In this document: piece by piece, positions 44,322 to 52,712 of the stretch
Layout: the number at the start of each line of letters is the position of its first letter
How positions within the stretch are numbered: the stretch's first letter is position 1
Source: Candidatus Edwardsbacteria bacterium
Lineage (GTDB): Bacteria > Edwardsbacteria > AC1 > EtOH8
Assembly (NCBI GenBank): GCA_018821925.1
Contig: JAHJLF010000039.1
Location: forward strand, 1 to 63,719
Direction of reading: 5' to 3'
Length of the DNA: 63,719 bases
Notes under the pieces: model-generated
Database searches by the model: none
Told to the model about the DNA's origin: nothing
What the model saw: the letters and a program-made list of their open reading frames with translations, nothing else
Position numbers and translations under genes: made by a program

Positions 44322-44396
44322 TCGGGGGTCGTCCAATTGGCAGGACACCAGCCTTTGGAGCTGAGAACCAGGGTTCGAGTCCCTGCCCCTGAGCCA
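44322..44396 (+). tRNA. tRNA-Gln (anticodon TTG)
   Basis: A 75-base gene. The acceptor stem is TCGGGGG/CCCCTGA (one G-T pair), the D arm GTCCAATTGGCAGGAC, the anticodon loop CTTTGGA with anticodon TTG, and the T arm CAGGGTTCGAGTCCCTG; CCA is encoded. prs begins 30 bases downstream. Confidence 0.95.
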
Positions 44397-44426
44397 TAAT
44401 TAAAGATATTTGGTAAGGATCTAACA

Positions 44427-45365
44427 ATGAACGGTGAGTTGAAGGTATTCTCCGGAACCGCCAATCCCGATCTGTCGATAGATATCGGCCGGGAGCTGGG
44501 CCAGGCCTTGGGCGAATGCACCATCGGAAGGTTCTCCGACGGTGAGATCCGGGTCCAGATCAACGAGAACGTTCGGGGCACCGATGTGTTCATCCTCCAG
44601 CCCACTTTCATGCCGTCCGACAACCTGATGGAACTGCTGATCCTGATGGACGCCGCCCGCCGGGCCTCGGCCAAGCGGATCACGGCAGTCATCCCCTATT
44701 TTGGTTATGCCCGGCAGGAACGCAAGGACATGCCCCGGGTGCCGATCTCGGCCAAACTGGTGGCCAACCTGATAACCGTAGCCGGCGCCCACCGAATACT
44801 GACCATGGACCTGCACACCGAGGCCATTCAGGGGTTCTTCGATATCCCGGTGGACCACCTCTATGCCTCGCCGGTGCTGATCAAGCATTTCCAGCAGTTG
44901 GGGGTCCAGGATTTTGTGGTGGTGTCCCCCGATACCGGCGGCGTCAACCGGGCCAGGGCCTTTGCCAAGCGGTTGGGTGACCTTCCCCTGGCCTTCATTG
45001 ACAAACGACGGCCCGGGCCCAACAAGATCGAGGTGCTGAATATCATCGGAGAGGTGGCCGACAAGAACTGCCTGATCGTCGACGATGTCATGGACACCGC
45101 CCGCACCATCTGCGAAGTGGCCGGCATATTGAAGCAGAATGGAGCAAAATCCATCTACGCCACCGCCACCCACGGGGTGTTGTCCGGCCAAGCCATAGAA
45201 TCCATCGCCGAGGCCCCACTCACCGAGGTGGTTCTGACCAACACTATCCCCCTGCCGCCGGAGAAACGGATACCCAAGATCAAGGTGCTTTCCATATCCA
45301 AGCTCCTGGCCGATGCCATCAAGCGGATCCACAACGAAGAGTCCGTCAGCAGCCTTTTTAACTGA
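44427..45365 (+). CDS. prs: Ribose-phosphate pyrophosphokinase
   Basis: 312 residues, making PRPP from ribose 5-phosphate and ATP. Motifs: FSGTANPDLSIDIGRELG, FSDGEIRVQINENVRG, MDLHTEAIQGFFDIPVDHLYA, VVVSPDTGGVNRA and the PRPP loop DDVMDTARTI. It opens the translation-related run rplY-pth-rpsF, a widely conserved order. AAGGA precedes the ATG. Confidence 0.96.
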   Translation: MNGELKVFSGTANPDLSIDIGRELGQALGECTIGRFSDGEIRVQINENVRGTDVFILQPTFMPSDNLMELLILMDAARRASAKRITAVIPYFGYARQERKDMPRVPISAKLVANLITVAGAHRILTMDLHTEAIQGFFDIPVDHLYASPVLIKHFQQLGVQDFVVVSPDTGGVNRARAFAKRLGDLPLAFIDKRRPGPNKIEVLNIIGEVADKNCLIVDDVMDTARTICEVAGILKQNGAKSIYATATHGVLSGQAIESIAEAPLTEVVLTNTIPLPPEKRIPKIKVLSISKLLADAIKRIHNEESVSSLFN

Positions 45366-45424
45366 TCTAAGAAAAACGACCTTAATAAACTGCCAAATCA
45401 TTAATATTAGGAAGAAAACCAACC

Positions 45425-46084
45425 ATGCATGAAGTCACATTAATTGCTCACCGCAGAGAGGAGCAGGGAAAACAGAAAGCCAAGGCCTTAAGAAAGAACG
45501 GCAAGATACCGGCCGTGGTCTACGGCCATGGCAAGCCTGCCATTCCGTTGATGTTCGATGCCAAGGACCTTCTGCCGCTGTTCAAGTATGCCTCCAGCGA
45601 GAATGTCATCATCAATCTCCAGCTGGCCGACGAAAAAAGAGAACTCAAGGCCATCATCAAGGAGGCCCAAACCGAGCCCATCCACAACGTACTGCTGCAT
45701 TTGGACCTGCAGGAGATCCAGCTCAAGGAGAAGATCAAGGTAAAGATACCCATCGCCCTGACCGGAATCCCCGATGGTGTCAAAAACGGCGGAGGAATAC
45801 TGGATCATATTCTGGACATGGTGGAGATCTTCTGCCTCCCCACCGATATCCCCGATCAGATAACCCTCGACGTCCAGCACCTCAAGGTCGGGCAGTCCCT
45901 TCATGTCAGCGACATCAAGCTGGAGAAGGGCGAGGTGGTCTCCGATCCATCCAAGGTCATCACCACAATCCTTCCCCCGATAGTGGAAACCGCCGTGGCC
46001 GAGACTCCAGCCATTGCCGAGGCGGTCAAAGAGCCCGAGGTGATCGTCAAGGGCAAGAAGGACGAGGAAGCAGCGGCAGAATAG
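45425..46084 (+). CDS. rplY: 50S ribosomal protein L25 (long, Ctc type)
   Basis: 219 residues. The N-terminal 5S-rRNA-binding domain is EVTLIAHRREEQGKQKAKAL with IPAVVYGHGK, followed by the C-terminal beta domain (IPIALTGIPDGVKNGGGILD, LPTDIPDQITLDVQHLKVGQ) that marks the two-domain Ctc form. The Ala/Glu/Lys-rich tail is variable. It is followed by pth after 16 bases. Confidence 0.94.
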   Translation: MHEVTLIAHRREEQGKQKAKALRKNGKIPAVVYGHGKPAIPLMFDAKDLLPLFKYASSENVIINLQLADEKRELKAIIKEAQTEPIHNVLLHLDLQEIQLKEKIKVKIPIALTGIPDGVKNGGGILDHILDMVEIFCLPTDIPDQITLDVQHLKVGQSLHVSDIKLEKGEVVSDPSKVITTILPPIVETAVAETPAIAEAVKEPEVIVKGKKDEEAAAE

Positions 46085-46100
46085 CCTGCTGGCCTCATAA

Positions 46101-46688
46101 ATGCCTAACAGATATCCGGACAGCAACACCTGGTGCGTAGCCGGCCTGGGAAACCCGGGCCGGGAATACGGCAGTACCCGGCACAACCTGGGATTTTCGG
46201 TGCTTAATCATCTGGCCCGCCAGAACGGCATCACCTGGCGTTATAAAAACAAATTCAGCTATGGCATCGGCCGGACCCCCCCGTTCTTTTTAGTGCGCCC
46301 CCTGACCTATATGAACTTAAGCGGGCAGGCGCTCAAACAGGTTATGAAGGAGCGTAATTTCGGCACCGATCGGCTGGTGGTGGTCTGCGATGACATCAAT
46401 CTGCCTTTGGGGCAGCTGCGTTTAAGGTTAGCGGGGTCACACGGGGGACAGAAGGGCCTTAAATCCATCATCGACTCCCTGAAGACTGAAAATTTCGCCA
46501 GGCTGCGATTGGGAGTGGGTCCCCTGCCCTCTTCCTGCGATGCCAGCAACTTCGTGCTGGGCAAATTTACCGCTCCGGAATACCCTATGGCCAAAGAGAT
46601 GACCGCCAGAGCGGCCGACTCGATAATAAAAATAATTAACCTAGGCCTGGAAACGGCCATGAACTCTATAAATCAGAAAACTATTTAG
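46101..46688 (+). CDS. pth: Peptidyl-tRNA hydrolase
   Basis: 195 residues. VAGLGNPGREYGSTRHNLGF contains the catalytic His and substrate-binding Asn, LVRPLTYMNLSGQAL the second conserved segment, and VVCDDINLPLGQLRLRLAGSHGGQKGLKSI the catalytic Asp and glycine-rich loop. It recycles peptidyl-tRNAs dropped by the ribosome. The order rplY-pth is common. Confidence 0.95.
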   Translation: MPNRYPDSNTWCVAGLGNPGREYGSTRHNLGFSVLNHLARQNGITWRYKNKFSYGIGRTPPFFLVRPLTYMNLSGQALKQVMKERNFGTDRLVVVCDDINLPLGQLRLRLAGSHGGQKGLKSIIDSLKTENFARLRLGVGPLPSSCDASNFVLGKFTAPEYPMAKEMTARAADSIIKIINLGLETAMNSINQKTI

Positions 46689-46699
46689 GGAGCAATACC

Positions 46700-47056
46700 T
46701 TGAACGCATACGAAACAGTGATCATACTAAATCCGGCCACCGATGATGCCGGACTGGAGACCGAGATCCAGAAGGTCTCCGAACTCATCAAGGAACAGGG
46801 CGGAGAGACCGTCAACGTGGAGCGATGGGGCCGCCGCAAGATGGCCTATCTCCTAAATAAGCACCGCGATGGCAATTACTTATGCATCCAGTTCAACGCC
46901 CCGGCCGGAGCCCCCAAGGCTCTGGACCGGATATGCCGTCTGAATGAGAATGTTGTACGACATCTGATAATCAAGGGGCATATTGCCACCAGCACCCCGG
47001 CGCCCGTCGAAGCCGCCCCGGTTGAAACCAAAGCCCCTGCCAAAGACAGCGAATAA
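46700..47056 (+). CDS. rpsF: 30S ribosomal protein S6
   Basis: 118 residues: NAYETVIILNPATDDAGLE at the start, ERWGRRKMAYLLNKHRDGNYLCIQF in the middle, then an Ala/Pro-rich tail (STPAPVEAAPVETKAPA). The start is TTG with AGGGAG 10-15 bases upstream. S6 pairs with S18 (47986). Only 11 bases separate it from pth, so there is no room for the long S6:S18-binding leader found in other bacteria. Confidence 0.94.
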   Translation: MNAYETVIILNPATDDAGLETEIQKVSELIKEQGGETVNVERWGRRKMAYLLNKHRDGNYLCIQFNAPAGAPKALDRICRLNENVVRHLIIKGHIATSTPAPVEAAPVETKAPAKDSE

Positions 47057-47068
47057 TTAGGAGGTAAA

Positions 47069-47524
47069 ATGCCTGATCTCAAACTTGCCGAATTGAACAG
47101 GGTTTTTCTTATCGGAAGGCTGACCAAGGATCCGGAGGTCCGCCAAACCTCCAACGGGACCCCGGTCACTAATTTCAGCATAGCCATCAACCGTAAATAC
47201 AAAAGCGCCTCCGGAGAACTTAAGGAAGACACCACCTTTGTGGGCATAGTAGCCTGGCAGAAACTGGCCGAACTATGCCAGCAGTTTTTGGCCAAGGGCC
47301 GGGCGGTGCTGGTCGAGGGCAAGATGCAGAACCGGTCATGGGAGACTGAGGACGGCCAAAAGCGCAGCACTTTGGAGATCAGGGCCGATCGGATAGAATT
47401 CCTGGATCGCGAGCCCCGGGCCGCCGGAACCTCCGGCCCTTCCCCGGACAGCGGCAGTCCCGAGGGACAGCCCAGCGGACCTGAGGTCTCTCCGGACAAA
47501 AGCGACGACGATCTTCCCTTTTGA
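47069..47524 (+). CDS. ssb: Single-stranded DNA-binding protein with acidic tip
   Basis: 151 residues. The OB fold is evident (LNRVFLIGRLTKDPEVRQTSNG, VTNFSIAINRKYKS, EDTTFVGIVAWQKLAELCQQFL, GRAVLVEGKMQNRSWE), then a Pro/Gly/Ser-rich linker and the partner-binding tip SDDDLPF. It is preceded by AGGAGG. A second ssb follows 17 bases downstream. Because it retains the acidic tip, this copy is the likelier essential SSB. Confidence 0.95.
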   Translation: MPDLKLAELNRVFLIGRLTKDPEVRQTSNGTPVTNFSIAINRKYKSASGELKEDTTFVGIVAWQKLAELCQQFLAKGRAVLVEGKMQNRSWETEDGQKRSTLEIRADRIEFLDREPRAAGTSGPSPDSGSPEGQPSGPEVSPDKSDDDLPF

Positions 47525-47541
47525 TTTAAAAGGATAAGAAT

Positions 47542-47922
47542 ATGAGTGAATTACGCGTTCCCACCCTTAACCGGGTACTGCTGTCAGGCCGGCTGACCCG
47601 TGATCCGGAGTTGAGATATACTCCCAACGGCAGTGCGGTCTGCAATTTCTCGCTGGCGGTCAACCGGAGGCATAAGGACCAGTCCGGGCGCTGGCAGGAT
47701 GACACCACCTTCATCAACGTGGTGGCCTGGCAGGCCATAGCCGAAAACGTGAATAAGTATCTGCATAAAGGCAGCCCGGTGATGGTGGAGGGCCGGCTGG
47801 AAAGCCGTTCCTGGGAGACCGAAACCGGCCAGAAGAGAACCGTCATCGAGATCAGGGCCGACAGCGTCCGCTTTTTGGAAAAAAGCGAAACCAGCCAGGA
47901 CTCCGCGCCCGAAGCCGATTGA
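47542..47922 (+). CDS. Second single-stranded DNA-binding protein, no acidic tip
   Basis: 126 residues with the same OB fold (LNRVLLSGRLTRDPELRYTPNG, VCNFSLAVNRRHKDQSGRW, DDTTFINVVAWQAIAENV, GSPVMVEGRLESRSWET), clearly a tandem paralog of the first. The C-terminus ends SQDSAPEAD, without the DDDLPF-type tip that recruits repair and replication proteins. It may form mixed tetramers with the first SSB, act in transformation or be ribosomal-operon specific; the role is unknown. Confidence 0.9.
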   Translation: MSELRVPTLNRVLLSGRLTRDPELRYTPNGSAVCNFSLAVNRRHKDQSGRWQDDTTFINVVAWQAIAENVNKYLHKGSPVMVEGRLESRSWETETGQKRTVIEIRADSVRFLEKSETSQDSAPEAD

Positions 47923-47985
47923 CAGCGTCCGGCCGACCTTAAGAAAAACTCAATCTAACATATATTTAAGGAAGACATTCAAATC

Positions 47986-48252
47986 ATGTTGAAAAGAGAA
48001 ACCAAAGACAACCCCCGCAATCCCAAAGAACGCAGGGTATTTCACCGCAAGGACTGCAAGTTCTGTTTGGATAAGGCCGCCCATGTCAACTATAAGGACG
48101 ACAAAAAGCTCCGCCACTTCATGACCGAACGGGGCAAGATAGTCCCCCGCCGGGTCTCCGGCACCTGCGCCAAGCATCAGCGGATGCTGACCACAGCCAT
48201 CAAAAGAGCCCGCCACCTGGCGCTGCTCCCGTTCATTTCCGATCACCGTTAA
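47986..48252 (+). CDS. rpsR: 30S ribosomal protein S18
   Basis: 88 residues. [39 protein letters not shown] and [20 protein letters not shown] are diagnostic. CKFC plus the later Cys and His form the zinc-binding (C+) version. It follows two ssb genes, giving rpsF-ssb-ssb-rpsR-rplI instead of the usual single ssb. Confidence 0.95.
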   Translation: MLKRETKDNPRNPKERRVFHRKDCKFCLDKAAHVNYKDDKKLRHFMTERGKIVPRRVSGTCAKHQRMLTTAIKRARHLALLPFISDHR

Positions 48253-48276
48253 TCAAGCATTTTTAGGAGTAATAAT

Positions 48277-48720
48277 ATGAAGGTCATACTGACCCAGGAT
48301 ATTCCCTCCCTGGGCAAAAAAACCGAAGCCGTGGAGGTCAAACCGGGCTATGCCAGGAATTACCTGATCCCCCAAGGCAAGGCCCTTCCGGCCAACGAGA
48401 ACAGCATGAAGCAGCTGCAGATCAAGATCAAGAAAGAGGAATTGCACCTCAGCAAGAAGAAGCAGGAGGCCGAAGAACTGGCCAAGAAGCTCAACGAGGT
48501 ATCCTGCACCGCCACCGTTCAGGCCGCCGAGGACGACAAACTCTACGGATCAGTCAGCATCCCCGATATCGCGAAGCTTTTGGGCGACCAGGGGGTGGAT
48601 ATCGATAAAAACAATATTATACTGGAGGAGCCGATCAAGGCCCTGGGGGTTTACAACATACCGATCAAGCTCCATCCTGAAGTGGAGGCCACGATAAAAT
48701 TATGGGTAGTGCGTCAGTAA
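48277..48720 (+). CDS. rplI: 50S ribosomal protein L9
   Basis: 147 residues: MKVILTQDIPSLGKKTEAVE, VKPGYARNYLIPQGKAL, a long connecting helix rich in Lys/Glu and the C-terminal domain (KLYGSVSIPDIAKLLGDQGV, LGVYNIPIKLHPEVEATIKLWV). The last 19 bases overlap the EIIA gene. Confidence 0.95.
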   Translation: MKVILTQDIPSLGKKTEAVEVKPGYARNYLIPQGKALPANENSMKQLQIKIKKEELHLSKKKQEAEELAKKLNEVSCTATVQAAEDDKLYGSVSIPDIAKLLGDQGVDIDKNNIILEEPIKALGVYNIPIKLHPEVEATIKLWVVRQ

Positions 48721-49175
48721 AAATATCATCATTGCTTAAGGCGGAACGGGTTCACCTGAACCTCAAGGCCGCCGGGCGGGATTCCGTCCTCAAAGAGCTG
48801 GTGGGCCGGACCGGGCTGGAGGAGAAAGAGCAGAAGATCCTGCTGGTCAGCCTCAAGCAACGCGAGGAGCTGGGCTCCACCGGGATCGGAAAATCCGTGG
48901 CCATCCCCCACTGCCGCTCCCTGCTGCTTAATTCCCTGACCCTGATCGTCGGCCGGTCAAAAGCCGGGGTGGATTTCGACGCCATCGATAAAAAGCCAAC
49001 CAAGCTTTTTTTCCTGATCATAGCTCCGCCCCACGACCCCCAGAACCAGTACCTGATCACCCTGGGCAGGATCGCCCAGCTGGCCAAGGAGCTGTTACCC
49101 GGCGATGCCCTGTTCACGGCGGACCAGCCGGCGGAATTCATCTCCCGGATAACAGAATTAGAAAAGAATATTTAA
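48702..49175 (+). CDS. PTS EIIA (PtsN/fructose-type) domain protein
   Basis: 157 residues, a single EIIA type-2 domain. The phosphorylatable histidine is in GSTGIGKSVAIPHCRS, following the SLKQREELGSTG lead; LIVGRSKAGVDFDAIDKKPTKLFFLIIAP and HLALGRIAQL-like (LITLGRIAQLAKEL) segments complete the fold. No EI, HPr or permease is nearby, so a regulatory (nitrogen-PTS-like) role is more likely than sugar transport. The start overlaps rplI. Confidence 0.85.
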   Translation: MGSASVKISSLLKAERVHLNLKAAGRDSVLKELVGRTGLEEKEQKILLVSLKQREELGSTGIGKSVAIPHCRSLLLNSLTLIVGRSKAGVDFDAIDKKPTKLFFLIIAPPHDPQNQYLITLGRIAQLAKELLPGDALFTADQPAEFISRITELEKNI

Positions 49176-49188
49176 CGACGAGGTCATC

Positions 49189-49536
49189 ATGCATCCCCAA
49201 ATGGAATTGTTGGTTACGCTGCACGACCTGGAACTAATGATCAAGGAGACCACCGAGGATTCCGCCCAGGAGAAAGCCATGGGCTTCAAGATAGACAGCC
49301 TGGAGCATCTGACCAAAGCCCAGTCCGACGTGGCCAAACAGGTGGACAAGGATATTTTCTCCCGTTACCAGAAGCTCAAGATCAGATACGGCCGCCCGGT
49401 GGTACCGGTGATCAACGGGGTGTGCTGCGGCTGTTATATCAGAATGCCGACCGCTCAGGCCACCAAGGTGGGGAAAAACCAGTCGCTGACCACCTGTGGC
49501 AATTGCGGCCGCTTTCTCTACTGGCTTTCCGAATAA
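49189..49536 (+). CDS. Coiled-coil/C4 zinc-ribbon protein
   Basis: 115 residues: an N-terminal helical part and a C4 zinc ribbon (GVCCGCYIRMP...TTCGNCGRFLYW). It resembles the C-terminal part of the zf-RING_7/CdsZ family, which in other bacteria has a longer coiled coil. It may bind RNA, DNA or a ribosome factor. It lies between EIIA and rpmB in a ribosomal-protein operon. Confidence 0.75.
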   Translation: MHPQMELLVTLHDLELMIKETTEDSAQEKAMGFKIDSLEHLTKAQSDVAKQVDKDIFSRYQKLKIRYGRPVVPVINGVCCGCYIRMPTAQATKVGKNQSLTTCGNCGRFLYWLSE

Positions 49537-49559
49537 AATAATCACGAAAGGAGCATAAA

Positions 49560-49751
49560 TTGTCTCAAATATGCAATATCTGCGGCAAAGGGGTGGCCTT
49601 CGGCCATACCATCAGTCACGCCCATAATGTAGGACCCCGCCGCTGGAACCCCAATCTTCAAAAGGTCCGGGTCCTGACCGACGGCAAGGTAAAGCGCATT
49701 TCCGTCTGCACCCGCTGCATTCGTTCTGGCAAGGTTCAAAAGGCCAAATAG
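49560..49751 (+). CDS. rpmB: 50S ribosomal protein L28
   Basis: 63 residues: SQICNICGKGVAFGHTISHA, RRWNPNLQKVRVLTDGKVKR and CTRCIRSGKVQK. Two CxxC pairs give the zinc-binding form. The start codon is TTG with GAAAGGAG 7-14 bases upstream. Confidence 0.93.
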   Translation: MSQICNICGKGVAFGHTISHAHNVGPRRWNPNLQKVRVLTDGKVKRISVCTRCIRSGKVQKAK

Positions 49752-49824
49752 CGCCACCACCCTGGGGCTGCAAGCGTTATAACTTGCAGCCCTTTCACAT
49801 CTTTTAAGAACGACATACCCATTT

Positions 49825-50322
49825 ATGAAATATAAATTCTGTCCCCTCTGCAAATCGCCTCTTAAGCATAAAAAGATCGACGCCCATAAACGGCAGGTCT
49901 GTCTGGACTGCGGTTTCATCTATTATCAGAACCCCACCCCGGCGGCAGCCGCCATCATTATGATCGATGGAAAACTGGTTCTGGTCAAACGGAAATACGA
50001 GCCTTTTGCCGGATTATGGTCCCTGCCCTCCGGGTTCATGGAATACGGCGAGAGCGCCCAGGAATGCGCCGCCCGGGAGGCCAAGGAGGAGACCAACCTG
50101 AAGATAAAGACCGGCCCCTTGGTGGGCGTATATAGCGGGGTCGATGATCCCCGGTGCCACGTCATCCTGGTGGTCTATCAGGGCCAGGCCGTGACCCGCA
50201 ATATGGTGGCCGGAGACGATGCCAGCCAGATCGAGCTGTTCAATCCCAAAAGCCTCCCCCGGGATATCGCTTTCAAGGCTCACCGCTATGCCATCCGCGA
50301 TTTTTTAGCCCGCCAGAAATGA
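49825..50322 (+). CDS. NUDIX hydrolase with N-terminal zinc ribbon
   Basis: 165 residues. The N-terminal zinc ribbon is CPLCKSPLKHKK...CLDCGFIYYQNP, followed by a complete Nudix box (GFMEYGESAQECAAREAKEE, then TNL). It hydrolyses a nucleoside-diphosphate derivative; the architecture is shared with ADP-ribose and NADH pyrophosphatase-like enzymes but the substrate is not fixed. Its stop overlaps the ruvX start by ATGA. Confidence 0.88.
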   Translation: MKYKFCPLCKSPLKHKKIDAHKRQVCLDCGFIYYQNPTPAAAAIIMIDGKLVLVKRKYEPFAGLWSLPSGFMEYGESAQECAAREAKEETNLKIKTGPLVGVYSGVDDPRCHVILVVYQGQAVTRNMVAGDDASQIELFNPKSLPRDIAFKAHRYAIRDFLARQK

Positions 50323-50756
50323 GTTTTAAGGGACGGATACTGAGTTTGGACCTGGGACGGCGCCGGGTGGGTCTGGCCCTTACCGACGAACTGCTGATCA
50401 GCGCCCAGCCCCTCCCTCCCCTGGAGATCAGGGGAATCCCCGATCTGATGAAGCAGCTGTTTCCCATAATAACTCAGAACAATGTTACAGCTCTGGTAGT
50501 AGGAAGACCGGCCAGGCTTGATGGCAGCGACACCCATCTGACCTGTTTCGTGGATAAAGTAAAATCCCGGCTGGAGGGTGAATTCAAACTGCCGGTGTAC
50601 CTGTACGACGAACGTTTCACCAGTAAAATTGCCCAGCAATCGATCCATCTGGCCGGGCAAAAATTAAAAGACAATAAAAAAGCGCTGGATAGCATATCCG
50701 CTTCTATAATATTAAGTGATTTTCTAAAACTTCATGTTAAAAAAGATAGCGATTAA
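50319..50756 (+). CDS. ruvX: Holliday-junction-resolvase-like protein RuvX/YqgF
   Basis: 145 residues with an RNase-H-like fold: ILSLDLGRRRVGLALTDELL, ALVVGRPARLDGSDTHL, VYLYDERFTSKIAQQSI and DSISASIILSDFL. YqgF takes part in pre-16S rRNA 5' maturation. I chose the ATG at 50319, coupled to the NUDIX stop; the upstream extension lies inside that gene. It overlaps mltG by 23 bases. Confidence 0.92.
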   Translation: MSFKGRILSLDLGRRRVGLALTDELLISAQPLPPLEIRGIPDLMKQLFPIITQNNVTALVVGRPARLDGSDTHLTCFVDKVKSRLEGEFKLPVYLYDERFTSKIAQQSIHLAGQKLKDNKKALDSISASIILSDFLKLHVKKDSD

Positions 50757-51741
50757 AATAGCCCTGGCGGCCTTGCTGGGCCTTTTTATTTATCTGCTGG
50801 TCATAATCTTCGGCACCAGGTCCATCGACCGGGAATGGCAGCCCAGGATAATCACCGTCCGGCGCGGGGCTTCGGCCGGGCAGATCGCCAATATGCTGCA
50901 CCGGGACGGCGTCATCGAGCATCCGGCCATGTTCAAATATCTGGCCCTGGCCGGCGGGTTGAACCGCAGGCTGAAGGCCGGACGCTACCGCTTCGACTAC
51001 CCCCTTTCGGCCTGGGAGGCATTGGACAAGATCCACAGCGGGGCGGTGGTTTATCATAAGGTCACCATACCCGAAGGACTGACCCTGGCCCGGATCGCCG
51101 GCATTCTGGCCAATGAGGCCGGAGCCGACAGCCAGGCTTTGATCAAGGCTTTCCGGGACACGGCCCTGATGAATTTCCACGGAATAAAAGCCGCTTCGCT
51201 GGAGGGCTACCTTTTCCCGGAGACCTATGATTTCGAGTGGGGGTCATCTGCCGATCTGATCGCCCGGAGGCTGGTGGAGAGTTTTTTTGCCAACATCAAG
51301 CCGGAATGGATGGATGAGCTCAAGAGGCAGAAGCGGGACCTGCGACAGATGGTGATCATGGCCTCATTGGTGGAGCGGGAGGCCCAGGTGGATGCCGAGA
51401 GGCCGGTGGTGGCCTCGGTCTTCTACAACCGCCTTAAGGCCAGGCGTCCCCTGGAATCCTGCGCCACCGTTGAATATGCCCTGCCCCGGCACAAGAATCG
51501 CAGGCTGACCTACGACGACCTGGAGATCGACTCCCCCTACAACACCTACCGCCGCCAGGGGCTGCCGCCCGGCCCCATCTGCAACCCGGGCCGAAGATCC
51601 CTGGAGGCCGCGGCCTACCCGGCCCAGACCAATTTTCTTTACTTCGTCTCCAAGGGGGACGGCAGCCATATCTTCACCAGGACCCTGGAGGAGCATAACC
51701 GGGCCAAACGCCTGGTCCAGGAACTGAAAGACCGCCGCTGA
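50734..51741 (+). CDS. mltG: Endolytic murein transglycosylase MltG
   Basis: 335 residues. One N-terminal membrane helix (LAALLGLFIYLLVIIFG), a LysM-like region (VRRGASAGQIANMLHRDGVI) and the YceG catalytic domain: GYLFPETYDF, the catalytic Glu in IMASLVEREAQ, SVFYNRLKARRPLESCATVEYAL, NTYRRQGLPPGPICNPG. It ends glycan strand extension during cell growth. A terminator overlaps its stop codon. Confidence 0.93.
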   Translation: MLKKIAIKIALAALLGLFIYLLVIIFGTRSIDREWQPRIITVRRGASAGQIANMLHRDGVIEHPAMFKYLALAGGLNRRLKAGRYRFDYPLSAWEALDKIHSGAVVYHKVTIPEGLTLARIAGILANEAGADSQALIKAFRDTALMNFHGIKAASLEGYLFPETYDFEWGSSADLIARRLVESFFANIKPEWMDELKRQKRDLRQMVIMASLVEREAQVDAERPVVASVFYNRLKARRPLESCATVEYALPRHKNRRLTYDDLEIDSPYNTYRRQGLPPGPICNPGRRSLEAAAYPAQTNFLYFVSKGDGSHIFTRTLEEHNRAKRLVQELKDRR

Positions 51742-51760
51742 TTCAGCGGCGGTCTTTTTC
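51728..51760 (+). terminator. Intrinsic terminator after mltG
   Basis: Stem AAGACCGCCGCTG / CAGCGGCGGTCTT with a short ATT loop followed by TTTTC. It overlaps the mltG stop (51739-51741). The convergent era gene stops at 51764; on the minus strand the AAAG side is a weaker terminator. Confidence 0.85.
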
Positions 51761-51763
51761 TTA

Positions 51764-52639
51764 TCACAGCCCCAGGTCCCTAAGGTCGCTCTCCCGCGAC
51801 CTCCACTTTTTCTTGACCTTGACAAACAGCTCCAGAAACACCGGCCGGTCCAAAAACTTCTCTATGTCCCGCCGGGCGGACGAGCCGATGGCCTTCATCT
51901 TGTGGCCGCCCTGGCCTATCAATATCGGCTTCTGCGATTCCTTCTCCACCCAGATGGTGGCCGAGATCACATCCTTGCGGCCGGGCTGCTCCTTGAACTG
52001 GTCGATGACCACCGCCGTAGCATAGGGCACCTCGGCCCCGCACAGCTCGAATATCTTCTCCCGTATTATCTCCGATACGAAGAATTTCTCCGGCTGGTCG
52101 GTCAGGGAATCCTGGTCGTAGAGGGCCGGGCCCTCCGGCAGTTTGTCCAAAACGCCCCGGCGCAGTTCATCGATGCCGAACCCCTTCAGGGCAGCTATGG
52201 GATATATGTCTTCAATGGCCGTCAGGCGGTGGAACTGCGCTATGGCTTTCAGCACCCCTTCCTTTTCCATCAGGTCGATCTTGTTCAGAACTCCGATCAC
52301 CTTGCCCTTCTTGTTTTTTTCAAGGAAGGCCGCATCCTCAGCCAATATCCCTATCTTGGCATCGATCATGAACAACAGCAGGTCCGCCTCCTCGATGGAT
52401 CGGTGGGCGATCCGAAGCAGCTTCACCTGCAGGGCATAGCTGGGATCCAGCAGCCCCGGGGTGTCCAGGAAGATTATCTGATACTCCGGACCGTTGTCTA
52501 TCCCCAGCACCCGCTGGCGGGTGGTCTGGGGCCGGCGGCTGACGGCCGAGAGCTTTACCCCCATGAATTTATTGAGCAGAGTGGATTTGCCCACATTGGG
52601 CCTTCCGGCAATGGCCACATAGCCTGTCTTCATGGGCAT
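51764..52639 (-). CDS. era: GTPase Era
   Basis: 291 residues. G1 is AGRPNVGKSTLLN, G2 RRPQTTRQRVLG, G3 DTPGLLDPSYAL and G4 NKIDLM; a C-terminal KH domain follows (ISATIWVEKESQKPILIGQG, HKMKAIGSSARRDIEKFLD). Era assists 30S assembly. It faces mltG convergently and is probably monocistronic. Confidence 0.95.
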   Translation of the reverse strand: MPMKTGYVAIAGRPNVGKSTLLNKFMGVKLSAVSRRPQTTRQRVLGIDNGPEYQIIFLDTPGLLDPSYALQVKLLRIAHRSIEEADLLLFMIDAKIGILAEDAAFLEKNKKGKVIGVLNKIDLMEKEGVLKAIAQFHRLTAIEDIYPIAALKGFGIDELRRGVLDKLPEGPALYDQDSLTDQPEKFFVSEIIREKIFELCGAEVPYATAVVIDQFKEQPGRKDVISATIWVEKESQKPILIGQGGHKMKAIGSSARRDIEKFLDRPVFLELFVKVKKKWRSRESDLRDLGL

Positions 52640-52712
52640 CTCCGATAATCTCTGTGGGCTCGTATCAAGAATGGATTTATTTTCACGACAGTCAAATTCA
52701 TATCAAAATTAT

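Noticed and set aside
46689-46699. S6:S18-binding leader before rpsF
   Set aside because: Only 11 bases lie between pth and rpsF, too little for the known RNA structure.
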